64,000 nt of DNA from assembly GCF_004770905.1 (NCBI RefSeq), contig NZ_RQHT01000014.1:186001-250000 (forward strand), read 5' to 3'. This document shows, piece by piece, positions 56,503 through 64,000 of this stretch. The position numbers and the translations under genes are program-made. Under the pieces are notes generated by a model, which was given only the letters and a program-made list of their open reading frames with translations, did no database searches and was not told the DNA's origin. Numbering within the stretch: the first letter of the stretch is position 1; every line of letters begins with the position of its first letter. The stretch comes from Leptospira bandrabouensis (GTDB taxonomy: Bacteria > Spirochaetota > Leptospiria > Leptospirales > Leptospiraceae).

Positions 56503-57609
56503 TTGATCCTTCATGTAAATACTTCCCGCGAATGGCGCGGCGGAGAACAGCAGCTTTTTTATTTAGTCCAAGGACTTTCCCATTTCAAAATCCCTCAAAT
56601 TGTTGTAGGCCAACCTGGTTCTCCCTTAGAAACAAAATGCAAAGAAAACGGTTACGAATTTGTTCCCATCGAAATGCGCGGTGAATGGGATAGAAAAGCA
56701 TATAAGAATATTCGATCTCTCTGTATTTCGAAAAATGTTAAATTGATTCACACTCACACGGCTCACGCCCATACACTCGCCTTACTCGCAAAGCGAAACC
56801 ATTTAAACATTCCATTAATCGTTTCAAGAAGAGTAGACTTTAAACCAAAAACGAGCTTTTTCTCAAGATGGAAATACCAACACCCAGCTAACGATTATTA
56901 TCTGCCCGTTTCTCAAAAAATCAAAGAAGTGATGATTTCAAGTAAAATTGCTCCTGAAAGAATTATCACAGTATATTCAGGAATTGATTTAAAACGATTT
57001 TCGAAATCGGCTCCACACGAATATCTAAAAGAAGAATTTCATATTCCCAAAAAATGTATCATCATAGGAAATGTGGCAGCCCTAGTTGATCACAAAGACC
57101 AAGAAACACTCCTGAATGCAGTCTCAAAAATGAGAACAAGTACCGACTTTCGCCTAATGATCGTTGGCGATGGGAAACTAGAAAACAAATTAAAATCACA
57201 AGCCGAACAATTAGGAATTAAGGACAAAGTGATATTTACGGGATACAGAAAAGACATCCCTGCCCTCCTTTCTCTATTCGATATTTTTACACTCACATCA
57301 AAAGAAGAAGGCCTTGGAACTTCTGTTTTGGATGCAATGGCATCTGCCCTTCCCATTGTTGCCACAAATGGCGGTGGAATCGGTGAAATGTTAGATCATA
57401 ACGAAGGAGCTTACGTTTGTTCGGTGGGAGATTCGGATAGTATTGCCCAAGGTTTGGACAAATTAGTTGGATCTGAGGAATTAAGAACCAAGTTCGGAAC
57501 CTTCAACAAATCTTCAGTAAAACGATTTTCTGTTACCAAAACAGTTGAAAAAACAAAACTCATCTATTATTCCTTTTTAGGAGATACTTTGTACGGAGAA
57601 GCAATATGA
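56503..57609 (+). CDS. Glycosyltransferase family 4 protein
   Basis: A 368-residue GT-B fold glycosyltransferase. The N-terminal domain opens HVNTSREWRGGEQQLFYLVQGL, with the family GGxxx loop. The donor domain has GNVAALVDHKDQETLL, MIVGDGKLENKL and the EX7E-type motif region KEEGLGTSVLDAMASALPIVATNGGGIGE. The start is TTG at 56503, one base after the previous stop; no ATG lies near the conserved beginning. The sugar and acceptor are unknown; likely envelope lipopolysaccharide or glycolipid synthesis. The stop overlaps polA as ATGA. Confidence 0.88.
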   Translation: MILHVNTSREWRGGEQQLFYLVQGLSHFKIPQIVVGQPGSPLETKCKENGYEFVPIEMRGEWDRKAYKNIRSLCISKNVKLIHTHTAHAHTLALLAKRNHLNIPLIVSRRVDFKPKTSFFSRWKYQHPANDYYLPVSQKIKEVMISSKIAPERIITVYSGIDLKRFSKSAPHEYLKEEFHIPKKCIIIGNVAALVDHKDQETLLNAVSKMRTSTDFRLMIVGDGKLENKLKSQAEQLGIKDKVIFTGYRKDIPALLSLFDIFTLTSKEEGLGTSVLDAMASALPIVATNGGGIGEMLDHNEGAYVCSVGDSDSIAQGLDKLVGSEELRTKFGTFNKSSVKRFSVTKTVEKTKLIYYSFLGDTLYGEAI

Positions 57610-60419
57610 GCGGAAGACTTTTAATTATTGATGGTCATGCTCTGGCCTTCCGAGCTTATTTTGCTTTTGCTGCCTCTAACCTCACCAATTCTAAAACAGG
57701 TCTTCCTAGTGGTGCCGTCTTTGGTTTTTGGAGGATGTTATTCAAACTCCTTCAAGATGAAAAAGTCACACATATTGCATTTACCTTTGATCCAGGTACA
57801 AGACTGGAACGAAACGATATTTACGAAGATTACAAAGCACATAGAAAACCAATGCCAGAGGATTTAAAACCTCAACTTCAGACAATTTACGAAATGTTAA
57901 AGGCTTTGGAATTTCCTATGTATAAAATAGATGGAATCGAAGCCGACGATATCATTGGTTCTTTATGCAAAAAATTTGCAAAAGATTTTGAAGAAATAGT
58001 CATCCTTTCCAGTGATAAAGATTTATACCAAGTCCTTGACAAAAACATACACATGTTACGTGGAAAACGTGGAGTTTCCGAATTTGAAAAAATCGATCCT
58101 AAATGGGTAGAAACCAATATCGGAATCACCAAAGAACAAGTTCCCGACTATATGGGATTACTTGGTGATGCATCTGATAACATTCCTGGTGTCAAAGGTG
58201 TGGGAGAAAAAGGGGCCGCAAAACTCATCCAAGAATTTGGAAACTTAGAAACTATTTATAAAAAACTAGACCAGGTAAAAAACAAATCACTGATTGATAA
58301 ACTAGCGGCAGACAAAGAAAACGCATTTTTATCGAGAAAACTAGCAACCATTGTTACTAACCTCAAACTCGATATCAAAAAAAATGATCTCAAACTTCCG
58401 AACTATCATGAACCAGCCAAGGTTCAGTATTTCAAAGACGAAGGATACAATGTCCTCCACCGCGATCTTGCCAAACAAGCAGGAATTTCCATTGCCAGCG
58501 ACGGAGATACAAAAGAAAAAGAATCAGTACCAGACAAAAAGAGTAAAAAGCCATCAAAAGAAACTTCAAATTCAGATTCAGAACCAAAACCAAACAAAGG
58601 TTCTGCGGTAACAAAAAAAAATTACAAGCGAATCCAAACCTTAGAGGATTTGAAAAAAATTATCGCAAAACTCGATCCCAAAAAACCGATTTCCGTAGAT
58701 ACAGAAACTACCTCTCAAGATCCAATGCTTGCGGAGTTACTTGGAGTTTCTTTTTCTCAGGAACCAGGAACTGCCTATTATATCGCCTTCTCTCATCCTG
58801 AGTCCATTTATAGCCACATTCTCCCAACACCCGAAGAAGGACTCGCAGTCTTAAAACCAATGTTATCCGAACCCAAATGGAAAAAAGTGGGACAAAACAT
58901 TAAATATGATCTTTTAGTGTTACGTAATTATGGAGTGGAACTATCAGGAATTCATTTTGATACCATGCTTGCCTCTTATCTCTTAAACCCTGGGGAACGC
59001 CGCCATAATATGGATGATATGGCCGTTGACTATTTGAATTATAAAACCATCACTTATGAAGAGTTAGTTGGAACAGGAAAGAAAAAACAAAACTTATACG
59101 ATATTGATCCGGAACGTGTTTCCGAATATGCCTGTGAAGATGCAGACATTACCTTACAACTCTTCAATGTGCTTTCACCCAAAATGGAGGAAGGAATTCA
59201 CAAAAAACTTTTTTTTGATATTGAAATGCCCGTATTACAGGCGCTTGCTGATATGGAATTTGAAGGAATCGCTGTAGAACCTGGATACTTTGAATCACTT
59301 TCAAAAATTTTCGAAACAAAAATCAAGGAACACGAAAAAAACATTCATTTTTTTGCGGGAAGACCATTCAACATCAATTCAACCAAAGAATTGCAAACCG
59401 TTTTATTCGAAGATTTACGACTGCCCGCAGAGAAAAAAACACAAACTGGTTATTCTACAGACCACTCTGTTTTGGAATCTTTACAAGGCACTCATCCCAT
59501 CATTGATCATTTGTTAGAGATTCGAAAATTTTCAAAACTCAAATCCACTTATACAGATACATTACCTACACTCATCAATCCCAAAACGGGACGTATCCAT
59601 ACAAGTTATAATCAAACGATTGCCGCCACAGGTAGGTTATCCTCAACGAATCCAAACTTACAAAACATCCCTATTAAAGATGAAGAAGGTAGATTACTGC
59701 GAAAGGGTTTTGTTGCCAAAAAAGGATTCGAAATTCTTTCCCTTGACTATAGCCAAATCGAACTTCGCATTATGGCCCATTTTTCCAATGATCCGCAAAT
59801 GATTAACGCTTACAAATCAGGGGCGGATATCCACAAACGTACGGCCGCCGGAATTTTTGGAGTTCCCGAAGACCAAGTAACGCCCGATATGCGAAACAAA
59901 GCAAAAGTGGTAAACTTTTCTGTGATTTACGGAGTTACATCTTTCGGCCTTTCCAATAACTTACGAATCAGCCGAAAAGAAGCCAAAGAATTTATAGAAA
60001 AATATTTTGCCACATATACTGGTGTGGGCACTTATATGGAGGAAATTGTAGAGTTCTGCAAAGAACACGGGTACGTGGAAACATTACTGGGACGCAGACG
60101 TTACCTTCCCGACATTCATTCCAAACACAAAATGGCAAGCGAAGCAGCTAAACGAGTCGCCATCAATTCACCAATCCAAGGAACTTCTGCGGACATGATC
60201 AAACTTGCCATGATTCAAATTGATAAAAAAATCAAAAAAGAATCTTTTCGTTCCAAATTACTTTTACAAGTACATGACGAACTAGTGTTTGAAGTGGATC
60301 CTAAGGAAAAAAAAGAATTTTACCAAATGGCAAAAGAAGAAATGGAAACTGCTATGAAGTTAAAAGTTCCCATTGTCGCACAAGGAAAGTTTGGTGGTAA
60401 TTGGGATGAAGCCCATTAG
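57606..60419 (+). CDS. polA: DNA polymerase I
   Basis: A 937-residue three-domain enzyme for repair and Okazaki-fragment processing. Residues about 1-290 are the 5'-3' exonuclease (LLIIDGHALAFRAYFA, DGIEADDIIG, SDKDLYQVL and GVKGVGEKGAAKL). A lysine/serine-rich linker (about 300-340) follows. The 3'-5' proofreading domain keeps the acidic residues (SVDTETTSQDP near 363, and ACEDADIT). The polymerase domain has LDYSQIELR (about 713), KVVNFSVIYG and QVHDELVFEV (about 889). All catalytic aspartates appear intact. It is coupled to the upstream glycosyltransferase gene by ATGA. Confidence 0.96.
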   Translation: MSGRLLIIDGHALAFRAYFAFAASNLTNSKTGLPSGAVFGFWRMLFKLLQDEKVTHIAFTFDPGTRLERNDIYEDYKAHRKPMPEDLKPQLQTIYEMLKALEFPMYKIDGIEADDIIGSLCKKFAKDFEEIVILSSDKDLYQVLDKNIHMLRGKRGVSEFEKIDPKWVETNIGITKEQVPDYMGLLGDASDNIPGVKGVGEKGAAKLIQEFGNLETIYKKLDQVKNKSLIDKLAADKENAFLSRKLATIVTNLKLDIKKNDLKLPNYHEPAKVQYFKDEGYNVLHRDLAKQAGISIASDGDTKEKESVPDKKSKKPSKETSNSDSEPKPNKGSAVTKKNYKRIQTLEDLKKIIAKLDPKKPISVDTETTSQDPMLAELLGVSFSQEPGTAYYIAFSHPESIYSHILPTPEEGLAVLKPMLSEPKWKKVGQNIKYDLLVLRNYGVELSGIHFDTMLASYLLNPGERRHNMDDMAVDYLNYKTITYEELVGTGKKKQNLYDIDPERVSEYACEDADITLQLFNVLSPKMEEGIHKKLFFDIEMPVLQALADMEFEGIAVEPGYFESLSKIFETKIKEHEKNIHFFAGRPFNINSTKELQTVLFEDLRLPAEKKTQTGYSTDHSVLESLQGTHPIIDHLLEIRKFSKLKSTYTDTLPTLINPKTGRIHTSYNQTIAATGRLSSTNPNLQNIPIKDEEGRLLRKGFVAKKGFEILSLDYSQIELRIMAHFSNDPQMINAYKSGADIHKRTAAGIFGVPEDQVTPDMRNKAKVVNFSVIYGVTSFGLSNNLRISRKEAKEFIEKYFATYTGVGTYMEEIVEFCKEHGYVETLLGRRRYLPDIHSKHKMASEAAKRVAINSPIQGTSADMIKLAMIQIDKKIKKESFRSKLLLQVHDELVFEVDPKEKKEFYQMAKEEMETAMKLKVPIVAQGKFGGNWDEAH

Positions 60420-60451
60420 GTTGTTTTTTTTCGTTCACAAGTTTTATCACC

Positions 60452-61105
60452 ATGTGTAACTTGCTTTCTTGGAGATTGATCTTAGAAGAAGAAAAAAAAG
60501 CCGATTGGTTTTACAGGTTACCAAAAGAAACAATCAACCAATTTCTAAAATTCAATTCACCGCTATTTGAAATCAAACATCCCAAAAGTTTGGTGCAATC
60601 CTTTCAACTAGTTGGTGAATCGGTTTTATCTGAAACGAATGCCTGGGGTACAAAACCTTCCTGGTGTCCTGACTTTCTTACCAATACAAAATCGGAAAAA
60701 TTAATTTCATCTCCTTATTGGAGTCAGTATATGCAGAACCGTATTCTTGTTCCTGTTCGTTCTTTTTTTGAATGGCAAATACAAAGGACAGGCAAAAAAC
60801 ATAAATACGAAATCACATTCAAAAATCCTCATTCTTATTTTGCAGGTTTATGGGGAGAAGAAAACGGAACCAAGTGGATTACCATTCTCACTGGTGAAGC
60901 AAACGAAAAAATAAAAACCATACATAACAGCGGGGAAAATAAACATCGTCAACCAATTGTAATGCCATTACAAAATCAAAATCATTGGCTTAACCCTTCT
61001 GTCAAAAATCCAAAAGACATTACAGATCTATTATCTCAGTTTACTCCAGACGAAACAACAGAAGAGGATTTGAACAAAGAACCAACGCTATTCGACGAAT
61101 CATAA
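60452..61105 (+). CDS. SRAP-family protein (YedK/HMCES-like), divergent
   Basis: SRAP proteins shield abasic sites in single-stranded DNA by forming a covalent bond through Cys2. The 217-residue protein begins MCN, so Cys2 is exposed after Met removal. It has WGTKPSW, the NTKSEK segment at the place of the usual NARSET, RILVPVRSFFEWQ with the active-site Glu, and the catalytic His in KTIHNSGENKHRQPIV. The spacing is slightly wider and some conserved bases of the family are changed, so it is a divergent member. It lies 32 bases after polA on the same strand, a sensible setting for DNA damage handling. Confidence 0.82.
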   Translation: MCNLLSWRLILEEEKKADWFYRLPKETINQFLKFNSPLFEIKHPKSLVQSFQLVGESVLSETNAWGTKPSWCPDFLTNTKSEKLISSPYWSQYMQNRILVPVRSFFEWQIQRTGKKHKYEITFKNPHSYFAGLWGEENGTKWITILTGEANEKIKTIHNSGENKHRQPIVMPLQNQNHWLNPSVKNPKDITDLLSQFTPDETTEEDLNKEPTLFDES

Positions 61106-61164
61106 ACATTAAATGATTTACTGATTCGGAAAAATTACTTAGTGTCATCAATTTGTAATAATGC

Positions 61165-61212
61165 AACAATTGATCTTAACAATTGATTTTCACCTTATTG
61201 TCACATTGTCGT
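61165..61212. promoter_or_regulatory. Direct repeats upstream of the OlsB-like gene
   Basis: AACAATTGAT occurs twice (61165-61174 and 61178-61187, period 13). ATTGTCAC/ATTGTCGT are adjacent direct repeats at 61197-61212. Both lie in the 156-base gap 5' of the acyltransferase gene. They could be operator half-sites. No match to a known box is claimed. Confidence 0.35.
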
Positions 61213-61261
61213 AACCGATCCATTTTACCTTATCAGTAGATAAACAAGAGGATACATTCCG

Positions 61262-62038
61262 ATGAAACCAAATACTATCAATAAAACAGAACGAATTTTA
61301 GAAGTTCGTTTAGCGGAAAACCAACTAGAAATTGAAAGAGCACTCGCACTACGATATGAAGTGTTCAACTTAGAAATGGGAGAAGGTCTGCCACAATCTT
61401 CTGCCACAAGAAAAGATCGTGATGAGTACGATTTGTACTGCCACCACTTAATTGTGATCGATAAGTCTACTGATGACAAAAAAATTGTAGGAACCTACCG
61501 CATTTTAACACGCCAAAATGCAAAAAACGGTATTGGTTTTTATAGTGAAAACGAATTTGATATTACTTCTATTTACAACCTTCCTGATGAAATTGCAGAA
61601 GTGGGTCGTTCTTGTGTTCACCCTGACTACCGTGATGGTTCAGTGATCTCTTTACTCTGGCAAGGTCTTGCTGAGTTCATGAATAAACATAACGTTCGTT
61701 ACCTGATGGGTTGCGGATCAATTCACTCCACAGATGCAGGAGTTGCTTCCCAATCTTATGGATTTTTGAAAGCCAAAGATGCCCTCGCCCCAGAAGAATT
61801 TCGGGTGTATCCAAACCCTGACTATGTCCTTCCCGGTTTTGATGCCAATTTTCATGTAGAAGATCCTAAATCCATCTCCAAAAATATCCCTCCACTTTTG
61901 AAAGGATACCTCCGAGTGGGTGCTAAAATCTGTGGAATTCCTGCACTGGATTCTGTTTTTGGTACTACAGATGTGTTTATTCTTTTCGACCGCAAGGAAA
62001 TTACGGAGAGATATGCGAAACACTATATGAATGCATGA
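61262..62038 (+). CDS. OlsB/PF13444-type GNAT N-acyltransferase
   Basis: A 258-residue protein with the GNAT variant used by OlsB-like enzymes, which attach acyl chains from acyl-ACP to amino acids such as ornithine (first step of ornithine lipids). Seen: [58 protein letters not shown] and [10 protein letters not shown]. The match to the OlsB pattern is good over residues 12-165. The C-terminal 90 residues are less diagnostic. Substrate is inferred. A strong ribosome binding site (AAGAGGA) precedes the ATG. The stop overlaps the next gene as ATGA. Confidence 0.78.
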   Translation: MKPNTINKTERILEVRLAENQLEIERALALRYEVFNLEMGEGLPQSSATRKDRDEYDLYCHHLIVIDKSTDDKKIVGTYRILTRQNAKNGIGFYSENEFDITSIYNLPDEIAEVGRSCVHPDYRDGSVISLLWQGLAEFMNKHNVRYLMGCGSIHSTDAGVASQSYGFLKAKDALAPEEFRVYPNPDYVLPGFDANFHVEDPKSISKNIPPLLKGYLRVGAKICGIPALDSVFGTTDVFILFDRKEITERYAKHYMNA

Positions 62039-63165
62039 GCCCTAACCAGGAAATAGACTACCAGCACCCTACAAAAAAGGACCAAGTTCGATTTTTCGGT
62101 TTTACCCTTTTTTTAGTTCTTACGATCTGTGCCGGTTATTTCCTGGGCCTTCCTCGGTATTATCTCGGATGGTTTTCCTTTGCGATTGCATCGTTCTCTG
62201 TGGCCGGAAACGATGCAGTCCAAACCATCGGAACCTTTATCGAGAGTAAAAAATCAGTTCATTGGCTCCAAAAGATTCTCGTTTTCGGTGGTCTTTTATT
62301 TTTCGTTCATTTAATTGCATGGTTTTTACATGGTGGTGAAATTCATTTCCATCGACTTGATTCCATTCCTGAAACCAAAGACTTCAATCTTCTCCAACTT
62401 TTAGCCCCTGTATTACTTGTTGTCATTACAAGACTTCGAGCTCCTGTTTCTACTACCTTTCTCGTCTTAGGTTTGTTTGGTGGCAAAAGCATAGACCAAA
62501 TGTTAACCAAATCCTTTTTCGGGTATGGTCTGGCATTCCTTGTAGCGATTGTTGTATGGGCGATCCTTGTCAAAGTGGATCCACATGAATACCATGAGGT
62601 TCATACTCCTGATCCTGTAACGGAGCGAAGATGGTCTCAGTTACAATGGCTTTCCACAATGTATTTATGGGTAGCTTGGTTATTTCAAGATACTGCGAAC
62701 ATTGCAGTTTTTTTACCTCGGCAATTGGGGATTATTGAATTTTTAACCGCAGTGTTTATACTTATCGCTGCCTTACTTGTCATCATACGCACCAACGGTG
62801 GTACCATCCAACGTGTGGTATCCGAAAAATCAGACATCCAATGGGCCAAAGCCGCCACCATTGTCGATTTAGTTTATGGAAGTCTCTTATTCTTTTTCCA
62901 ATACATCAGTAATGTCCCTATGTCTACCACTTGGGCATTCCTTGGACTCCTTGCGGGCCGGGAAATCATTCTAAACGTCATCACATACAAAGACCTTCCT
63001 TACCTAGATACTTTTCGGAAAGTGGGAAAGGATGTAGTTCTTGCCACCATCGGAATCCTTGTATCCATTTTGGTTTTCTTTCTCTCCTACTTTCTTTACC
63101 CCGAACAGAGGGCAAACACCCCGCTGGAATTTTGGAAATCCCCCACCCAGGAAGATTCCTTATAA
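62035..63165 (+). CDS. PiT-like inorganic phosphate transporter-related membrane protein
   Basis: A 376-residue membrane protein with about nine helices. Two copies of a PiT-like signature are visible: [14 protein letters not shown] with [12 protein letters not shown] (about 58 and 136), and [10 protein letters not shown] with [12 protein letters not shown] (about 220 and 296). PiT permeases carry the same GANDxAN-x-IG and P-x-STT pattern. The call is therefore a relative of phosphate permeases, but the hydrophilic loop is short and the transported ion is unproven. It is coupled by ATGA to the OlsB-like gene, a link that would make sense under phosphate limitation. Confidence 0.68.
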   Translation: MSPNQEIDYQHPTKKDQVRFFGFTLFLVLTICAGYFLGLPRYYLGWFSFAIASFSVAGNDAVQTIGTFIESKKSVHWLQKILVFGGLLFFVHLIAWFLHGGEIHFHRLDSIPETKDFNLLQLLAPVLLVVITRLRAPVSTTFLVLGLFGGKSIDQMLTKSFFGYGLAFLVAIVVWAILVKVDPHEYHEVHTPDPVTERRWSQLQWLSTMYLWVAWLFQDTANIAVFLPRQLGIIEFLTAVFILIAALLVIIRTNGGTIQRVVSEKSDIQWAKAATIVDLVYGSLLFFFQYISNVPMSTTWAFLGLLAGREIILNVITYKDLPYLDTFRKVGKDVVLATIGILVSILVFFLSYFLYPEQRANTPLEFWKSPTQEDSL

Positions 63166-63207
63166 TTTTCTTTGACACGAACCGCAATTGTCAGGGTAGT
63201 GTCATAT

Positions 63208-63224
63208 ATGAGATTGATTCTCAT
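63208..63224. promoter_or_regulatory. Fur-like operator dyad upstream of heme oxygenase
   Basis: ATGAGA-TTGAT-TCTCAT is a perfect 6-bp inverted repeat with a 5-base centre, 21 bases before the heme oxygenase ATG. The core TGAGATTGATTCTCA resembles the TGAxAATnATTxTCA pattern of Fur-type iron regulators (one mismatch to symmetry). A TTGACA at 63172-63177 may be the -35 element. Iron control is an inference. Confidence 0.55.
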
Positions 63225-63245
63225 GAAAGAAAACGAGGAGTCATT

Positions 63246-63926
63246 ATGTCTATTGCAATGATGTTACGAGAAGGAACCGCAGAAAAACACCAGGAAACCG
63301 AAAAGGTTCCCTATCTCCGTGCCATTTTTCGCGGGGGTCTCGATGCCCAAACCTATACTTACCAATTAGAAAGTTTACTCGCAGTTTATACGGTAATGGA
63401 AGATCTCTACCGCCAAAACAAAGACAACCCCATTCTTGCCAAACTTTACTTTCCGACTCTCTTTCGCGAAAAGGCACTCAAAGAAGATATCGCCAGTTTC
63501 CAAAAGAAATTTGGAACCAAACTTCGAGGTTCTGTCTCCAAAGCGACACAAGGTTACATCGATCATATCAAAAATACCGCAAAAACTAAACCAGAACTCC
63601 TAGTCGCACAGGCTTACGTCCGTTACTTGGGAGATTTATCTGGTGGCCAAGCAATCAAAAAAGTAGTAGCTAAAACTTTTGAACTAGAAGGAAATGAAGG
63701 AACTGCTTTTTATGAATTTCCAGAAATTGAAGACCTAATGGCTTTCAAAGGAATTTATCGTCAAAATTTGGACACTCTCCCTTTGGACGAATCACAAAAA
63801 GCAGAACTATTAGAAGAAGCGAAGGTTACGTTTGATTTAAACAAGTTTTTGTTTATTGAACTCGATTCCGATCTAAAAGAAAATATCGGAATGGACCGTT
63901 ACCAAACTCTTTTACCAGCAGGTTAA
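63246..63926 (+). CDS. hmuO: Heme oxygenase (HmuO/HO-1 type)
   Basis: This enzyme opens heme to biliverdin, CO and iron. The 226-residue protein has the proximal heme ligand His15 in EGTAEKHQETEKV. The distal helix has VRYLGDLSGGQAIKK, whose glycine-rich LSGGQ allows heme and O2 to bind. YFPTLFR and AFKGIYRQNLDTLP also fit. The frame is open far upstream, but the ATG at 63246 with GAGGAG before it is the true start. A Fur-like dyad lies just upstream. Such enzymes release iron from heme in leptospires. Confidence 0.94.
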   Translation: MSIAMMLREGTAEKHQETEKVPYLRAIFRGGLDAQTYTYQLESLLAVYTVMEDLYRQNKDNPILAKLYFPTLFREKALKEDIASFQKKFGTKLRGSVSKATQGYIDHIKNTAKTKPELLVAQAYVRYLGDLSGGQAIKKVVAKTFELEGNEGTAFYEFPEIEDLMAFKGIYRQNLDTLPLDESQKAELLEEAKVTFDLNKFLFIELDSDLKENIGMDRYQTLLPAG

Positions 63927-63929
63927 TTT

Positions 63930-64000
63930 TTGGGATTCCCGTATACATTAGTCACTTTAGTTTTTTTATCCATGTTACCGGTGACAATGATTGTGCCGGT
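63930..64000 (+). CDS. Start of a membrane protein, possibly an MFS transporter (3' end outside window)
   Basis: An open frame begins four bases after the heme oxygenase stop with a TTG and runs to the window edge. It reads GFPYTLVTLVFLSMLPVTM, then IVPV, which is strongly hydrophobic and looks like the first helix of a transporter of the major facilitator type. An ATG at 63972 is another possible start. Only 24 codons are visible, so the family is a guess. Confidence 0.4.
   Translation, partial: MGFPYTLVTLVFLSMLPVTMIVP

Noticed and set aside
62931..63245. Upstream extension of the heme oxygenase frame.
   Set aside because: It overlaps the PiT-like gene in another frame and lies before the strong ribosome binding site and ATG at 63246.

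Overview
The window looks like chromosomal DNA of a Leptospira species, probably from the saprophytic (L. biflexa/L. meyeri-like) side of the genus. This is inferred from low G+C, many exported proteins and lipoproteins with loose lipoboxes, and genus-typical genes (DUF3015 pair, HmuO-type heme oxygenase, MASE1-SpoIIE phosphatase, PAS-rich hybrid kinase). It has not been checked by any search. Coding density is very high. No rRNA, tRNA, CRISPR array, transposase or prophage was seen. No gap without a gene exceeds 300 bases; the longest, about 290 bases at 17708-18001, holds a G+C-rich structured element.

Layout. 1-3.5 kb: 3' end of a sirtuin, a DUF486 membrane protein, and a minus-strand operon of a CorC/HlyC-type membrane protein with separate coaC and coaB. 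3.7-9.9 kb: a secreted TPR protein with a decayed CHAT-like end, divergent from a large PAS hybrid histidine kinase. 10.0-13.3 kb: a family 2A encapsulin shell gene overlapping its cysteine desulfurase cargo gene, tail to tail with serine O-acetyltransferase. 13.5-20.4 kb: ABC-F ATPase, MASE1-SpoIIE phosphatase, small lipoprotein, ilvC, thiolase. 20.6-28.6 kb: a block of exported proteins (SH3, zinc phospholipase C/S1-nuclease-like enzyme, two M23 peptidases, discoidin-like protein) with DUF2237, a GST-like protein and CutA. 28.6-36.9 kb: an ATP-grasp-like gene with a DegT-family protein lacking its catalytic lysine, then avtA, a large unknown membrane protein and an arginine-type decarboxylase. 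37-44.5 kb: CaCA antiporter, dprA, TPR lipoprotein, rimI, SDR, DUF445, alpha/beta hydrolase. 44.5-49.6 kb: DUF4105 protein, two DUF3015 paralogues, serine hydrolase. 49.8-53.3 kb: an unusual two-gene type IIA topoisomerase. 53.4-64 kb: lipoprotein-gltX, RsbW-like kinase, glycosyltransferase, polA, SRAP protein, OlsB-like acyltransferase with a PiT-like permease, heme oxygenase behind a Fur-like dyad, and the start of a membrane protein.

The most coherent special system is the encapsulin nanocompartment. The shell and an N-terminally extended SufS-type desulfurase are translationally coupled, and the neighbouring serine acetyltransferase makes the precursor of cysteine, the desulfurase substrate. 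A second signal is a 12-base word (ATTATGTCACTT and close variants) found five times, only between genes, including upstream of both ilvC and avtA. Many genes are coupled by ATGA stop/start overlaps.
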